A stretch of 64,000 bases of DNA from Carnegiea gigantea. Taxonomy: Eukaryota; Streptophyta; Magnoliopsida; Caryophyllales; Cactaceae. This document shows, in pieces, positions 11,913 to 22,692 of the stretch; position 1 is the stretch's first letter; every line of letters starts with the position of its first letter. A program made the position numbers and the translations under genes. The stretch is from positions 341,001 to 405,000 of the forward strand of contig JAKOGI010000539.1 of assembly GCA_029747015.1 (NCBI GenBank). Reading direction: 5' to 3'. The notes beneath the pieces were generated by a model. That model was given only the letters and a program-made list of their open reading frames with translations, was not told where the DNA came from and did no database searches.

Positions 11913-12992
11913 TTAGTAAGGGTGGTTGAGAGGAAGAACTAGGTCCTCCTTAACTAGAATGAGGGGGCTGACGGTAGGGTACGGGTTGAACAACCTCGGC
12001 ATCACAAGGTACCCAATAAAGGTACCCAATAAAGGAAGCGGAAAAAGCCAATCCCCAGGGTAAATCCAACACAAACGCCCAGCTTCTACTCTACAAAAGT
12101 TCATAATCTCAAAGGCGGCTTGATCAAGCCACTCGGGCCCAGAGACTCTATCCTCAGGGTTGCGCTCAACACCCAAAAATCTAGCAATAGTAGTCACAAT
12201 CCCACTGATGACTATCCTACCCTTAGTGCTAACAGTAGCACTATATAATTTCCTGGACAAAAATGAACCGGGGTTAAGCTAGACATCGTTAAGCATGTAT
12301 GACAAGAAATACAGCTCAGATAATCTCAGGACATTCAAACTATCATCCCAAGCAAAGAAACAACAAGCCAGGATATGCTGAGCTACACGAATACAAGGGT
12401 TTCTAATATGTGTGCACTTGGATGAACTAGTGTTGTACCTAACACTCCCCGAAAGCTCACCCCAAAATGTGTTTAGGTTGAATTCGTATAAGACATGCCG
12501 ATTCGGTAAATCCATACTAGGTGAAAAACCAAATATATTGTTAAAGGTACCTAAGTTCAACTAGTAAAATTGTCCCTGCAAATGAAACGAAATGTACCCT
12601 ACTTGACATTGAGACCTTCTAGTGATCTCAAAGTGGAGTGTACTCAGGAACTCTACGGTCAGGTGCCGGTATGTATGCTCTTTTATTTCAATGAAGTGTC
12701 CCATACCACTTCATACAAACAACCACCTAATATCGTCTAACATTCCTAATCATCCTAATAATTCCTCATCATTATATCGAGTTGCCACAACCATGCGTTC
12801 ATTCAAACAGTTACATCTAGCAACATGATTAGGATTTGTTAAACCAAGGGGGTGAGGAATGTTACCTTGAGCACATGCATTGATGGAGGTTTGGGATGTC
12901 CTTTGAGGTTGAGTTGGTGCTTGACTTGAGGATCCAACCTCCTTGGTATTCCTTTGTCTCTTGGTAGGTGCCATTGTTGCAAAATGAAACAA
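11913..12992 (-). pseudogene. Athila-type extra ORF downstream of pol (ATHILA ORF-1/env-like)
   Basis: The start is MAPTKRQRNTKEVGSSSQ at 12992. The basic, Ser/Gln/Pro-rich head is usual for this protein. Successive blocks in the right order and slightly different frames follow: LGTFNNIFGFSPSMDLPN, FWGELSGSVRYN, HIRNPCIRVAQHILACCFFA, LSELYFLSYMLND, then STKGRIVISGIVTTIARFLG near 12190. Together they match the protein I know from Athila elements (PF03078-like). It is sometimes called env-like, and its role is unproven. Stops at about 12745, 12560 and 12280 and frame changes break it. Position between integrase and 3' LTR agrees. Confidence 0.75.
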
Positions 12993-13728
12993 AATTTGAA
13001 ACTAAAAACCTAAAAATTAAAATTTATGAAAGAAAATGAAGATTTGAAGTAAAAAGGAGAAGAAATAGAGAAAGAAGAAGATGGTTATTCTGGATGGGTG
13101 AAAGTGAGATGAGTTTGAAGAAGAAGAAGAAGAAGAAGAAGAAGAAGAAGAAGAAGAAGAAGAAGAATGAGATGAATTCGTGGAAGAAAAAGAAAGTGTA
13201 AGTGAAAGGATGAATTTTGAGTAAAAATGGAGGGAAAATAAGAAGAAATAAAGGAGGATTCAAGGTTCTAGCTATGGTGGTTTTAGAGAGAGAAAATGAA
13301 TGTAGAGAGAGAAGCTCGAAGAAGATGATGAATTTGGGAGAAATGAGGGGTCATTGCAGTCAAAACCCTTGACCGCGAGCCGTAGCAGGTCACCACAAAT
13401 CGTAGGGTGCACCACGGTCTGACCGTGGTGTCTTCTGACACCAGAATTCTTTCGTTTTTCTAGTTTGGCACCCCATGGCCGTGGTGCTAAGCTTCTTGGC
13501 CGTGGTGCCAAACATTTTATTGTATAAATATATTTTTCTCTTGTTTCTTATTATTATTATTTCTTCTCTTCTCTTCTCTCTCTTTTTTTTTTCATTTTTC
13601 TTTCGGTTTTTTTTCTTTCTTTTCATACCGACTACAAAAATAATGAAAATCAAAACTAAGAAAAGAAAAAGGGGCTTGGGTTGCCTCCCAAGAAACGCTC
13701 TTTTAAGGTCAAGAGTTTGACCCTACTT
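12993..13728. other. Spacer between pol and downstream ORF of element F, with GAA microsatellite
   Basis: It contains (GAA)n at 13117-13167, a second copy of the LTR palindrome at 13411-13429 (ACCACGGTC-T-GACCGTGGT), and CT/T-rich runs at 13558-13625. ORFs here are low-complexity (poly-Phe, poly-Lys) and are not genes. Confidence 0.7.
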
Positions 13729-14997
13729 CTAAGCTTGGTCCGAATCAGTGAGTGTATGGACATTTACCTTATCAATAGGTTGTCCCACAAGATATGGTTT
13801 TAATTGTTGTCCATTGACTGTGAACGCACCGGTCACCTCATTCCATATTTCAACTGCTTCACTAGCTTGAGCTTTGGTGACCGTAAATAGTCCCGACCAT
13901 CGGGATTTCAGTTTGCTCGGAAATAATCTCAATCTTGAGTTGAATAATAGGACCATGTCACCTTTTTTAAACCTCTTCTTCATGATATGTTTGTTGTGCC
14001 ATTTCTTAGTTCCCTCTTTATAAATGCGTGAACTCTTATAAGTCGCCAACCTTAGTTCATCTCGATTGTTTATTTGCAAGAATCTCCATTCGCCGGCTGC
14101 CTTATGATCAAAATTAAGTGTCTTTGTAGCCCAATATGCCTTATATTTCATCTTTACCAGCAAGTGACAAGAGTTCTCAAACACCAACCAGTATGGAGTG
14201 ATACCTAGAGGAGTCTTGTAAACGGTGCGGTAAGTCCAGAGACCATCATCAAGCCTAAAAGACCAATCTTTGTGAGATCGATCCACCATTTTCTCCAATA
14301 TGCTCTTCTATTCTCTATTCGAGAGCTTCACTTGCCCACTTGTTTGGGGATGGGAAGGTGTAGCAATCTTATGAAATACCCTATATTTTTTCAATAGTGA
14401 CCCAAGAGGCTTGTTGTAAAAGTGTGCACCATTATCACTTAGAAAAGCTCTAGGCATGCCAAACCTTGTGAAAATATTTTTCTTGAGAAACTTAAGGACA
14501 ACCTTGGAATCATTTATTAGGGTGGCAATAGCTTCCACCCACTTAGAGACATAACATAATCAACTGCCACAAGGATGTAAAGGTTGTTATCGGAAGAAGG
14601 AAAGGGACCCATGAAGTCAATTGCCCATACATCAAACAACTCCACCTCAAGTATGCCACTTTTGAGGCATCTCATGCCTCTTGGAAATGTTCCCTGTTCG
14701 CTAACATCTATCACAAGTTGAAACAAATTTCCTTGCGTCCTTGAAGAGCGTGGGCCAATATAAGCCTGCTTAGAGTACTTTTGCAATCATTTTATTTGGT
14801 CTAAAGTGGCCACCATAAGTTGAAGCATGGCAATGGTGCAAAACACTACGGACCTTATCTTTAGGCAAACATCTTCTATAAATCCCATCTCCGCACAGCT
14901 TGTAGAGAAAAGGCTCTTCCCGCACATAGTATTTGGCATAGGTAAAGAACTTCTTTCTTTGTTGGTAGGACAAACCTAGAGGTAACACTCTGCACAC
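13729..14997 (-). pseudogene. Element F integrase (decayed)
   Basis: Reading down the minus strand, the zinc-binding N-terminus appears as HHCHASTYGGHF with RNKMIAKVL-like context. The core has VWAIDFMGPFPSS (first Asp) and FLSDNGAHFYNKP (second Asp). At the third catalytic position (14326-14328) the codon is AAG: SGQVKLSNRE instead of the usual GQ-E-SNRE, so Glu became Lys. The C-terminal part (13729-14298, 189 codons open) has WTYRTVYKTPLG and FKKGDMVLLFNSRLRLFPSK, the typical tail that meets DNA. Stops at 14305 and 14550-14760 split the frame. Integrase would insert the cDNA, but this one is inactive. Confidence 0.9.
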
Positions 14998-15000
14998 CTT

Positions 15001-15480
15001 GAAGTTAACTAAATCAGCATACCATTGGGTAGCTTGTTGGAAAATAGCGAATAGCTACTCATCGAGGAAGGAATCATCAATAGGGAGCTCTTCACTAGGA
15101 GTAACCTCGAGGCCTATGCGAGATAGATGATCGGCAACCACATTCTCTAACCCGACCTTATCATTGATCTCCAAATCAAACTCTTAAAGAAGGAGGACCT
15201 ATCGGATGAGTTGGGGTGTGGACTCGGATTTCTTCATTAAATGTTTCAAAGCAGCATGATCTCTAAAAACAATACCCTTAGAATTCATCAAGTAAGATCG
15301 AAATTTTTCCAAGGTAAAGGCAACCGCTAAGAATTCCTTCTCTGTTGTGGCATAATTCACTTGAGCCCCGTCAAGAGTGCGGCTCGCGTAGTATATGGCA
15401 TATGGCTTATTGTCTTTTCGTTGGCCAAGAACGGTGCCTACTGCATAGTCACCCACATCACACATTACTTCAAAAGGTAG
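15001..15480 (-). pseudogene. Element F RNase H domain and connection
   Basis: The open part (15199-15465) contains MCDVGDYAVGTVLGQR, YYASRTLDGAQVNYATTEKE, LAVAFTLEKFRSYLM and FRDHAALKHLM, the Ty3/gypsy RNase H core. The first catalytic Asp is in CDVGDYAVG. Downstream (15000-15190) fragments such as ENVVADHLSRIG mark the connection to integrase. The domain would remove template RNA during reverse transcription. Stops at about 15185 and 15055 interrupt the polyprotein. Confidence 0.9.
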
Positions 15481-15495
15481 CTCTCAATCTGGAGC

Positions 15496-17131
15496 TTACA
15501 TAATTGGAGCCGTGATTAATGCCTCTTTTAACCTATGAAAAGCACTTAAGCATTCTTCATTAAACTCAAAAGGCACATCCTTGACAAGCAATTGGGTGAG
15601 AGGTTTTGCAATTTTTGAAAAATCCTTTATCAACCGTCGGTAAAAACCGACTTGTTCGAGAAAACTCCTCACACCTTTTACAGAAGTTGGTGGAGGCAAT
15701 TTTTCAATCACCTCTGCCTTTGCTTTGTCAACTTCAATGCCTTTGTTAGACATAACATAACCATGGACAACCCCCTCTTGCACCATAAAATGACATTTTT
15801 CCCAATTCAAGACCAAATTCACATCTTCACACCTTTGCAAAACCTTAGATAGCTTATTCAAGCATTGGTCATAAGTTGCACTATATACATAAAAATTATC
15901 CATAAAGACTTCCATTATGTCCTCAACAAAATCAGAGAAAATAGCCATTATACAATGTTGAAATGTGACAGGGGCATTGCATAATCCAAATGGCATCCTT
16001 CTGTAAGCATATGTACCATAAGGACATGTAAAGTGGTTTTTTCTTGGTAATTAGGATGGATAGGGATTTAAAAGAATCCCGAATATCTATCTAAGTAGCA
16101 AATATGAGTTCTTAGTCAACCATTCAAGCATTTGGTCAATGAAGAGAAGGGGGAAGTGATATTTACAGGTGACTTTATTCAATTTTCGATAATCAATACA
16201 TATACGCCAGCCCGTGACAGTCCTAGTAGGGATTAGCTCATTATTCTCATTTTTTACAACAGTCATCCCTCCTTTCTTAGGTACAACATGGACCGAGCTC
16301 ACTCACATACTATCGGAGATAGGGTAGATAATGCTAGCTTTATGTATATCAAGGACATGTAAAAGTAGTCTTTTCTTGGTAATTAGGATGGATAGGGATT
16401 TGAAAGAATCCCGAATATCCATCTAAGTAGCAAAAATGTGAGTTCTCAGCTAACCGTCCAAGCATTTGGTCAATGAAGGGAAGGGGAAAGTGATATTTAT
16501 GGGTGGCTTTATTTAATTTCCGATAATCAATACACATATGCCAGCCCATGACATTCCTAGTAGGGATTAGCTCATTATTCTCATTTTTTGCAACAGTCAT
16601 CCCTCCTTTCTTAGATACAACATGGACTGGGCTTGCCCACATACTATCGGAGACAGGATAGATAACGCCGGCTTTAAGCAACTTCAAAATTTCCTTTTTT
16701 ACCACCTCTTGCATGCTAAGGTTCAATCTTCTTTGGTGTTCAATTGAGGGCTTATGGTTGTCCTCCATTAAGATTCGATGCATACACAAAGAAGGATGAA
16801 TTCCTTTTAAGTCATCAAGGGTGTATCCTATGGCTTTACAATGCTTCCTAAGTACTCTAGGCAAAGAGTTGATTTGGGATGCATTCAAACTCACATTCAC
16901 AATCACAGGATGTGTAGATTTCGGTCCAAGAAATTCATACCTCAGGTATGAAGGGAGAGGTTTTAGTTCTACCTCGGGAGCTTTTGCCGCATCAGCCGAG
17001 GGCTTATTTTCATCTTGTAATGGTTCCACCTTAGCAATGGAAGGTGGAATTGGTGAGGAGACTTCCAAAAGTTGGGCACACTTGGCTACGTCGGGTTTTT
17101 CATCTTTAGTAGTGCTATTGTTCAACATCAA
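15496..17131 (-). pseudogene. Element F reverse transcriptase with internal duplication
   Basis: The N-terminal half (16349-17131) carries AGVIYPVSDSMWASPVHVV, KNENNELIPTR, CIDYRKLNKAT, LPFIDQMLGRL and CYLDGYSGFFQI. The C-terminal half (15496-15996) carries MPFGLCNAPVTFQHCIMAIF, the catalytic site as EVFMDNFYVYS and the LNWEKCHFMV block. The usual catalytic FMDD is FMDN here (codon at 15895-15897). A 331-bp direct duplication repeats the Arg-Thr to DQML region (16020-16350 and 16351-16677), so the frame is also structurally wrong. Reverse transcription by this copy is impossible. Confidence 0.92.
16020..16677 (-). repeat. 331-bp tandem duplication inside reverse transcriptase of F
   Basis: Both copies start AAGGACATGTAAA on the plus strand (16020 and 16351) and share long stretches such as GGTAATTAGGATGGATAGGG and CTCATTATTCTCATTTTTT. 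Copy two ends near 16677. Copies differ by scattered transitions and small indels. The first copy (16087-16302) forms an orphan ORF starting MSSVHVVPKKGGMTVVKN. Confidence 0.9.
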
Positions 17132-18232
17132 GTGCTCGATAGGATCATTATAATCAAGGTTGACATAGTTTCCCTTATCAATCCATCAACAACATCAATC
17201 TTATTACACTTATCAGAAATGAAAGGAAATTTAGCAGCTTTTAGTAAATGAAATTGCACATGATCATCTCCCATATCAAAAGATAAGGTACTGTTTTTTA
17301 CATCAATTCGGCACCCAGCGATGGCTAAGAATGGCCTCTCAAGAATGATGGGGGCGCACGTATCCTCCTCTATTTCTAAAATCCCAAAGTCTACCGACAC
17401 ATATAAATCTCCTACTTTTATTAGAACATCCTCTAAAACACCCACAGGTTATTTCGCAGAACGGTCCGCCAATTGTAAGGGGATAGTAGTCGGCCTCATC
17501 TCTCCTAGTTCCAATTTTTCACACAGAGAAAAGGGCATCAAGCTCATGTTTGGTCCTAAATCACACAAAGCACGGTCTATAGGCTCATTTCCTATCAGGC
17601 AGGGAATTGAAAAACTATTGGGATCCTTCAGCTCAGCTGGAAGCTTGTTTTGGATCGCTGCACTGCATTCTTCAGTCAAAGCTACAATTTCATATTCTTC
17701 TAGTTTTCTTTTGTTAGATAGAATTTCTTTCCAAAATTTAGCATATGAAGGAATTTGAGTTAGGGCTTCAGTGAACGGAATGTTTATGTAGAGTTTCTTA
17801 AGGACTTCTAAAAACTTCCCAAACTGCAAGTCGAGTTTTGCTTTAGCCATGCTTTGAGGAAATGGTAAAGGTGGCGTGTAGGGTTTTGGGGAAATGATCT
17901 TAGGGTCCTTAGCAACCTCGTCAGACTTATGCGCAACATCACCAATCACCTCCTTACAAGGTGTGGACTCCTCTTCCTCAACATTCTCAATATGTTTATT
18001 CTTGTCATGCAAAGACTCGTTGTTAGTAACCCCCTTAGGTCCCTTTAGTTGTTTCCCTGCTCTCAAAATCATAGCATTGCATTGCTCCTTAGGGTTATGT
18101 TCGGGCTTCTAGGAAGTCTATCTGGGAGCGTAGATGAAAAGCTAGCTTTTTAGGCAATTGGACTTTTGAGGTACTTGAGAAGGGAAATGAGGCCTTTGGA
18201 AATTTGGAGGTGGAGCATTCATTGGGAGCATA
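17128..18232 (-). pseudogene. Element F gag C-terminus and aspartic protease
   Basis: From 18232 the conceptual protein reads MNAPPPNFQRPHFPSQ, a proline-rich end of gag. A 207-codon open frame follows (17449-18072). It holds the usual Athila spacer (AKAKLDLQFGKFLEVLKKLY, IPSYAKFWKEILSNKRKL) and the protease core RALCDLGPNMSLMPFSL, with DLG as the catalytic triplet and LQLADRS downstream. The next frame (17128-17445) continues EDVLIKVGDLYVSVDFGILE and APIILERPFLAIAGCRIDV, the second protease half. A stop near 17447 and one near 18110 break it. The protease would cleave the polyprotein. The left end of G at 18233 marks where the gag frame was cut. Confidence 0.9.
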
Positions 18233-19591
18233 TTATAGACCCGCAAGTGCACAGTGGCATTGTAGCAAATCAAGGTCGATCCCACAGAGGATAGGTTGAT
18301 CTATTCGGCTATATTCCCTTAAGATATGCTAAGCAAATCCAAACTTTAGATTGATAAAAATGCAAAGATAAGGAACCAACTATGACTAATTCAAGGGGTT
18401 TCAACTTAACAACATCTAGTTCACTAATTTTAAATCAATTAAGGAGAAAACGCCTAGGAAATTCATGTAGTTATGAAAGTTGATTGGATCAAAATGATAA
18501 ATATGTACTTTTCTCTAATCGATTAATCTCGAGGAATTTTAATATATCCAAAAATTTGGCCTATTCTTTCGGAATTTAACAAATTTGCCTAAACTGAGCA
18601 AAATTCGTTCTTTCGAATTAATTTGTCTTAATCCAAGTTAAACATTTTTGATTACTTTCTATGTCCTCCTAACATGCAAATCTCTCTTTCGAGACGACTC
18701 AACGTAAGATTTTATCAAGCAGTCCAACAATCAAATGTCACCTTTCAGCTTTTCACCCAATTGTTTCAAGTGTGCGAGCAAACTTTGGCCAAAAATTCAC
18801 TCACAACATGAATAACACTTAATAGAATAAAATTAAACCAATCATGAAGATAACCACAATTCTATAGATTAAAACATGATCCAACTATACTTTCATAAAC
18901 TACTAAATCCCTAGATAAAAATTAAACCACTCACACATGATTAAATTAAACATCTAACTACTCTAAAATGATAAATCTAAAGAGAAAAGAGAAGAAAAGA
19001 GAAGAGAGAAGAGTTTGCTCAGTCAAAATGAGTGCTTGAATCTTTTAATTACAAAACCCGATCTCTCTTCCTCAAGAATGTTCTTCTTCTACTTGCTTTC
19101 ACCTCTCTCTAGAATCCTAATCTACTTGAAGAGAGAAAAAGGAATGGAATGGGATGTGTGTTGAAATGAGGATGAGAGCCCGCTTTTATAGCAAAGCTGC
19201 TGGAAGTTGAACAGTCGCGTGTATAAATGACGTTGAACACTGCTTAGAAGTTGAAAAGCCGTGAGAAGATAAATAGCCTCGTAGGAAATGGAGAAACCAT
19301 GGACCGTGGCCTTCACCAACGACAGACTGTGGTGTCCACTGCCTCGGTGTTCTTCTGTTCTTCTCTTTCTTCCATGGGCATGATGACTGGAGGCATCCAT
19401 GGTGAGTCATAAAGATGACTTTTAAGGGTGAATTCTTGATCAAAAAGGTCTCAAAACCTGCAAAAATCATCAAAGTATATACCCAAGTATAAAATGGGAT
19501 TTTTAGGGTAAAATCTAAACATAAAACTTATGAATCCACTAAAAACGCATAAAAATGACCCTAAAATGATATACTCTATGGGTACTTATCA
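18233..19591 (-). repeat. 3' LTR of element G
   Basis: On the plus strand it runs TTATAGACCCGCAAGTGCAC ... GGGTACTTATCA and matches 22693-24007 throughout. The outer TG is mutated to TT. Dense CT/GA runs lie near 18975-19010. Minus-strand ORFs at 19122-19473 fall in LTR sequence and are repeated in the other LTR, so they are not genes. Confidence 0.9.
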
Positions 19592-21457
19592 AACTCACCC
19601 ATGCTTAAACTGTTGCTTGTCCTCAAGTAAATACTAGATAAAACCGACAGGGGGATATGCATTTAGGACTCAAAACATGACAACATCCTCAAAGTAGGCA
19701 AGCCATAACATATCATAAGCAAGAACATCAATCAACGGCAACCCCAAATAGTACACAAAACATTTCAAAACCAAGAGGAGAGGGTTTTCGAATAAGTATA
19801 AGACCACAAACTCGATATCAAACTTGATCACTCCCAACAAACCACAAAGCATGTCATGCAAGCACATGGAATTGAATAGAGCCAAATGGACCGGTAGAAC
19901 CTCACTTTTGGAAAATGTGGATCACTCCCGCTCATGTGTTTAAAATATAGTATAGGTTCACTCAAGACTCATTCTAAAGATGCAACCTACCATAAGCTTG
20001 CAAAGACTCTCAAATTCTCCACCACTAGAATGCAATGTGTACAAGATAATCAAGAGGACTTTATATGTATTGTAATGTGGGCTAGAAAGGTTAAAGGAAA
20101 CGATGTGGACAAATGAATTTGGGACAATGTGGAGCTACTAGCCAGACGACAATGGAGCAATCAATAAAGGACCTAAAACAATGAAAATCACTAACGCTCC
20201 AAACCCCAATAATACAATGAACATACCCCAATGAATGAAATAGGAAATGAGTTAACAAAGACAAGAACTCAAACTATTTACATATCCAATGCCAATCAAC
20301 TTAGGTTTTTTTTTTTGTTTTCTTTTTCGCAACATGAACTTTTTTTTCTTTTTCTTCAATATAACTTTTTTTCCTTTTTTTGGATTGTTTTTTTCTAGGA
20401 AATGAAGCGAAAATTGCAATTATTGAAAGGCATAAGATTACCAATTGTCAACTCACAACCTAATATATATACACAACCCAAATAAGAGGGAACCAAAGCA
20501 AACACTCAATATCATCAATCCCTCAACAAACCAACATATCAAAGCCACCTTAAACTCAATTATTCCCAAAACTACCTGCTAGATAGATGAAAGTGATGCT
20601 CCATAGACTTGGATTAAAGGTAGGAATATGTGTTTGGCCAGGAGCTAATATGAAGGGATCACAACAAAAACGGATATAAGCTCAAAGGGGCTAGCAAAGG
20701 GAATAAATATGTAACACAATGGTAGGCTATTTGGCTATGTGGCTAAAATGTCAAAAGAAAGAAACGCCTCTATCATATCATTACCTATACACATGCTAAT
20801 GTGGTTTTGAACAAGACTCAAGGCAAGTTCTAGAGATGCAACATAGAAGAGTCACACATATAAAAGAAACATGAGACTAAATATAATAAAATAGTCAAAA
20901 TAAGGCTCAAAATCCCACGGGACATCTACCAAGGTCCCAATTAAGCTCATAAAATAATTATAATGTACCAGCATTAGTGCTAAGGACTCTAAGGGATAAA
21001 AAGTTCTTAAACAAGACAAGGGTCAAAACAAGAAATATTGATAAAACCTTCAAAAATTTTCGCACCAAAAGGGATTACACATCAAAAGCTACTCAAACTC
21101 ATGAAAGCTGTTTTGCCTAACAAACATATCATCAAAGGTTATCTCACACCAATCCTTGCCATCTCTATATACAAATCTAAAATGCAAATCTAAATGCAAC
21201 TACATACAAAACACTAATGCAAACAAAAAAGAAACCTAAAACTATATGCTCTAACAAGTATGCAAACTAATAACCGAAATAGAAAACATAGAAAATACCC
21301 TTCGCCCATGCTTAGATAAAGCATTATTATTCAAAAGAAAGAAAGTAAAAGAAGGGAAAGAAAATAAAACATAATGATCTCACCAGGTTAGGTGCAGAAT
21401 GCACCTCAGCTATACAGCCTCGTAATAACCGGGGCACATGGAGCATCAGCCACTCTA
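19592..21457. other. 3' untranslated region of element G
   Basis: Starting with polypurine tract AAGCATGGGTGAGTT on the minus strand (19592-19606), this 1.9-kb region carries T-rich runs at 20310-20395 and blocks shared with F at 10860-11110. No credible coding sequence is visible. Confidence 0.7.
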
Positions 21458-22437
21458 TCACGATGTCAAGACTCGGCCCTTTAAATCAAACATCGTCAAG
21501 GCATGTAGAAGCTTGTCAAACTCCTCAGCATAGAGTTTCCAAGCATGGCAATAAGAGAGCATCAAGATGAATATAACAAAGAAAGTTAGAGCTCTCTTCA
21601 TCAAAGCAAAACCAATAGAAAAATCAAAAGAGAAAGCAAAGAAAGTGTTCCACATGATTTTTCTAAGCTTATCCACTAGGCACACGCAATACGGGTTAAG
21701 GGAGGCATCATACCCATAGAAGTGTCCTAGGGAAAGAAAATTATCAACATTTCCACTAAGCATACTAAATATGTTATCCTTATAGCCCATATCATTATTA
21801 GCATCACAAATCTTAGGATTATCAATGGGCGCATTTGAAGAATACTAGGGGAAATAGGGGGATGTGGCACTAGGGGAAAAATGGGAATGATAAGGAGGAC
21901 TGAGGAAAGCATAACTAAAACAAAGGCTAGAAGACTCCTCATGTACACACTCATAACGACACCCCTCTAAAGGAGTGCTAACTAGATTATACACCACATC
22001 AAGAGTATCTTCTGACTCAAAACAAGCATCAACAACATCAAACCTAATAACAAACCCAAAAGACTCACCCACCTCAAGCCCCATGCACTGAGCTAAAGAA
22101 AATGATGAATCATGTAAGGTCAGGACAACATCAGTATTATCCATAGGTGATGCAAAGCCAGGTTACACATAGCATGCATAAGACACGAACTAGTAGCATG
22201 GTCAGAAGAATTACACAAATCACACCAAACAAAAGGAGTATAATAAGATCTAGCATAGAATCCACAAGGATCAGAAAATGAATATCTAGAAACACGACTA
22301 GCCTTTTCAAACTCAAATGAATCCCAAGCAATCCACTCAAGCAAATAACATGCCTCATTAACATTTTTGTCATGAAAACCCCAATACTCTAAAAGAATAC
22401 GGGTTTCACCATTCACACCCTTATCAATAATATCCAA
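21458..22437 (-). pseudogene. Small gag-like zinc-knuckle ORF of element G
   Basis: The start is MDIIDKGVNGETRILLEYWG at 22437. It contains ACYLLEWIAWDSFEFEKASR and a CCHC zinc knuckle CDLCNSSDHATSSC (C-x2-C-x4-H-x4-C). Two later frames (21845-22144 and 21458-21790) continue with GYKDNIFSMLSGNVDNFLS and LVDKLRKIMWNTFFAFSFDF, then SIGFALMKRALTFF and AEEFDKLLHALTM. I recall very similar reading frames in repeats of other dicot genomes, which suggests a conserved protein of non-autonomous Athila relatives, but I cannot give a family accession. Frame breaks near 22140 and 21810 show decay. The knuckle suggests RNA binding. Confidence 0.7.
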
Positions 22438-22668
22438 AATTTCTCATTTACCCACGCAATAACCACATTAAGTAAGAAAAATATTTAAACGCTTAAAATA
22501 CCTCCAAAATAATTCATGCTTGAATTGTGAAAAATGGAAAATGGCCATGATTGTTTCTCAAATTTTATTTTAGTTGTTTTAATTTTCAATTTTTTGGCTA
22601 TTTTTTTCTAAAGAAAAACAAAAGGCTTAGTCAAACCTGTCAAAAAAAAACCCAATATTCGATGCTAG

Positions 22669-22686
22669 TCCTCTGTAACGGCGCCA
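22669..22686 (-). other. Primer-binding site of element G
   Basis: The minus strand reads TGGCGCCGTTACAGAGGA, close to the TGGCGCCGTTGCCGGGGA site used by Athila/Tat elements. It starts 6 nt inside the 5' LTR. Confidence 0.8.
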
Positions 22687-22692
22687 AAAACT

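Noticed and set aside
13024..13263. Phe/Leu-rich ORF
   Set aside because: It translates the (GAA)n microsatellite.
19122..19473. Two overlapping minus-strand ORFs, with a similar pair at 23524-23888
   Set aside because: These lie in the two G LTRs and have no domain. Their similarity is LTR similarity.
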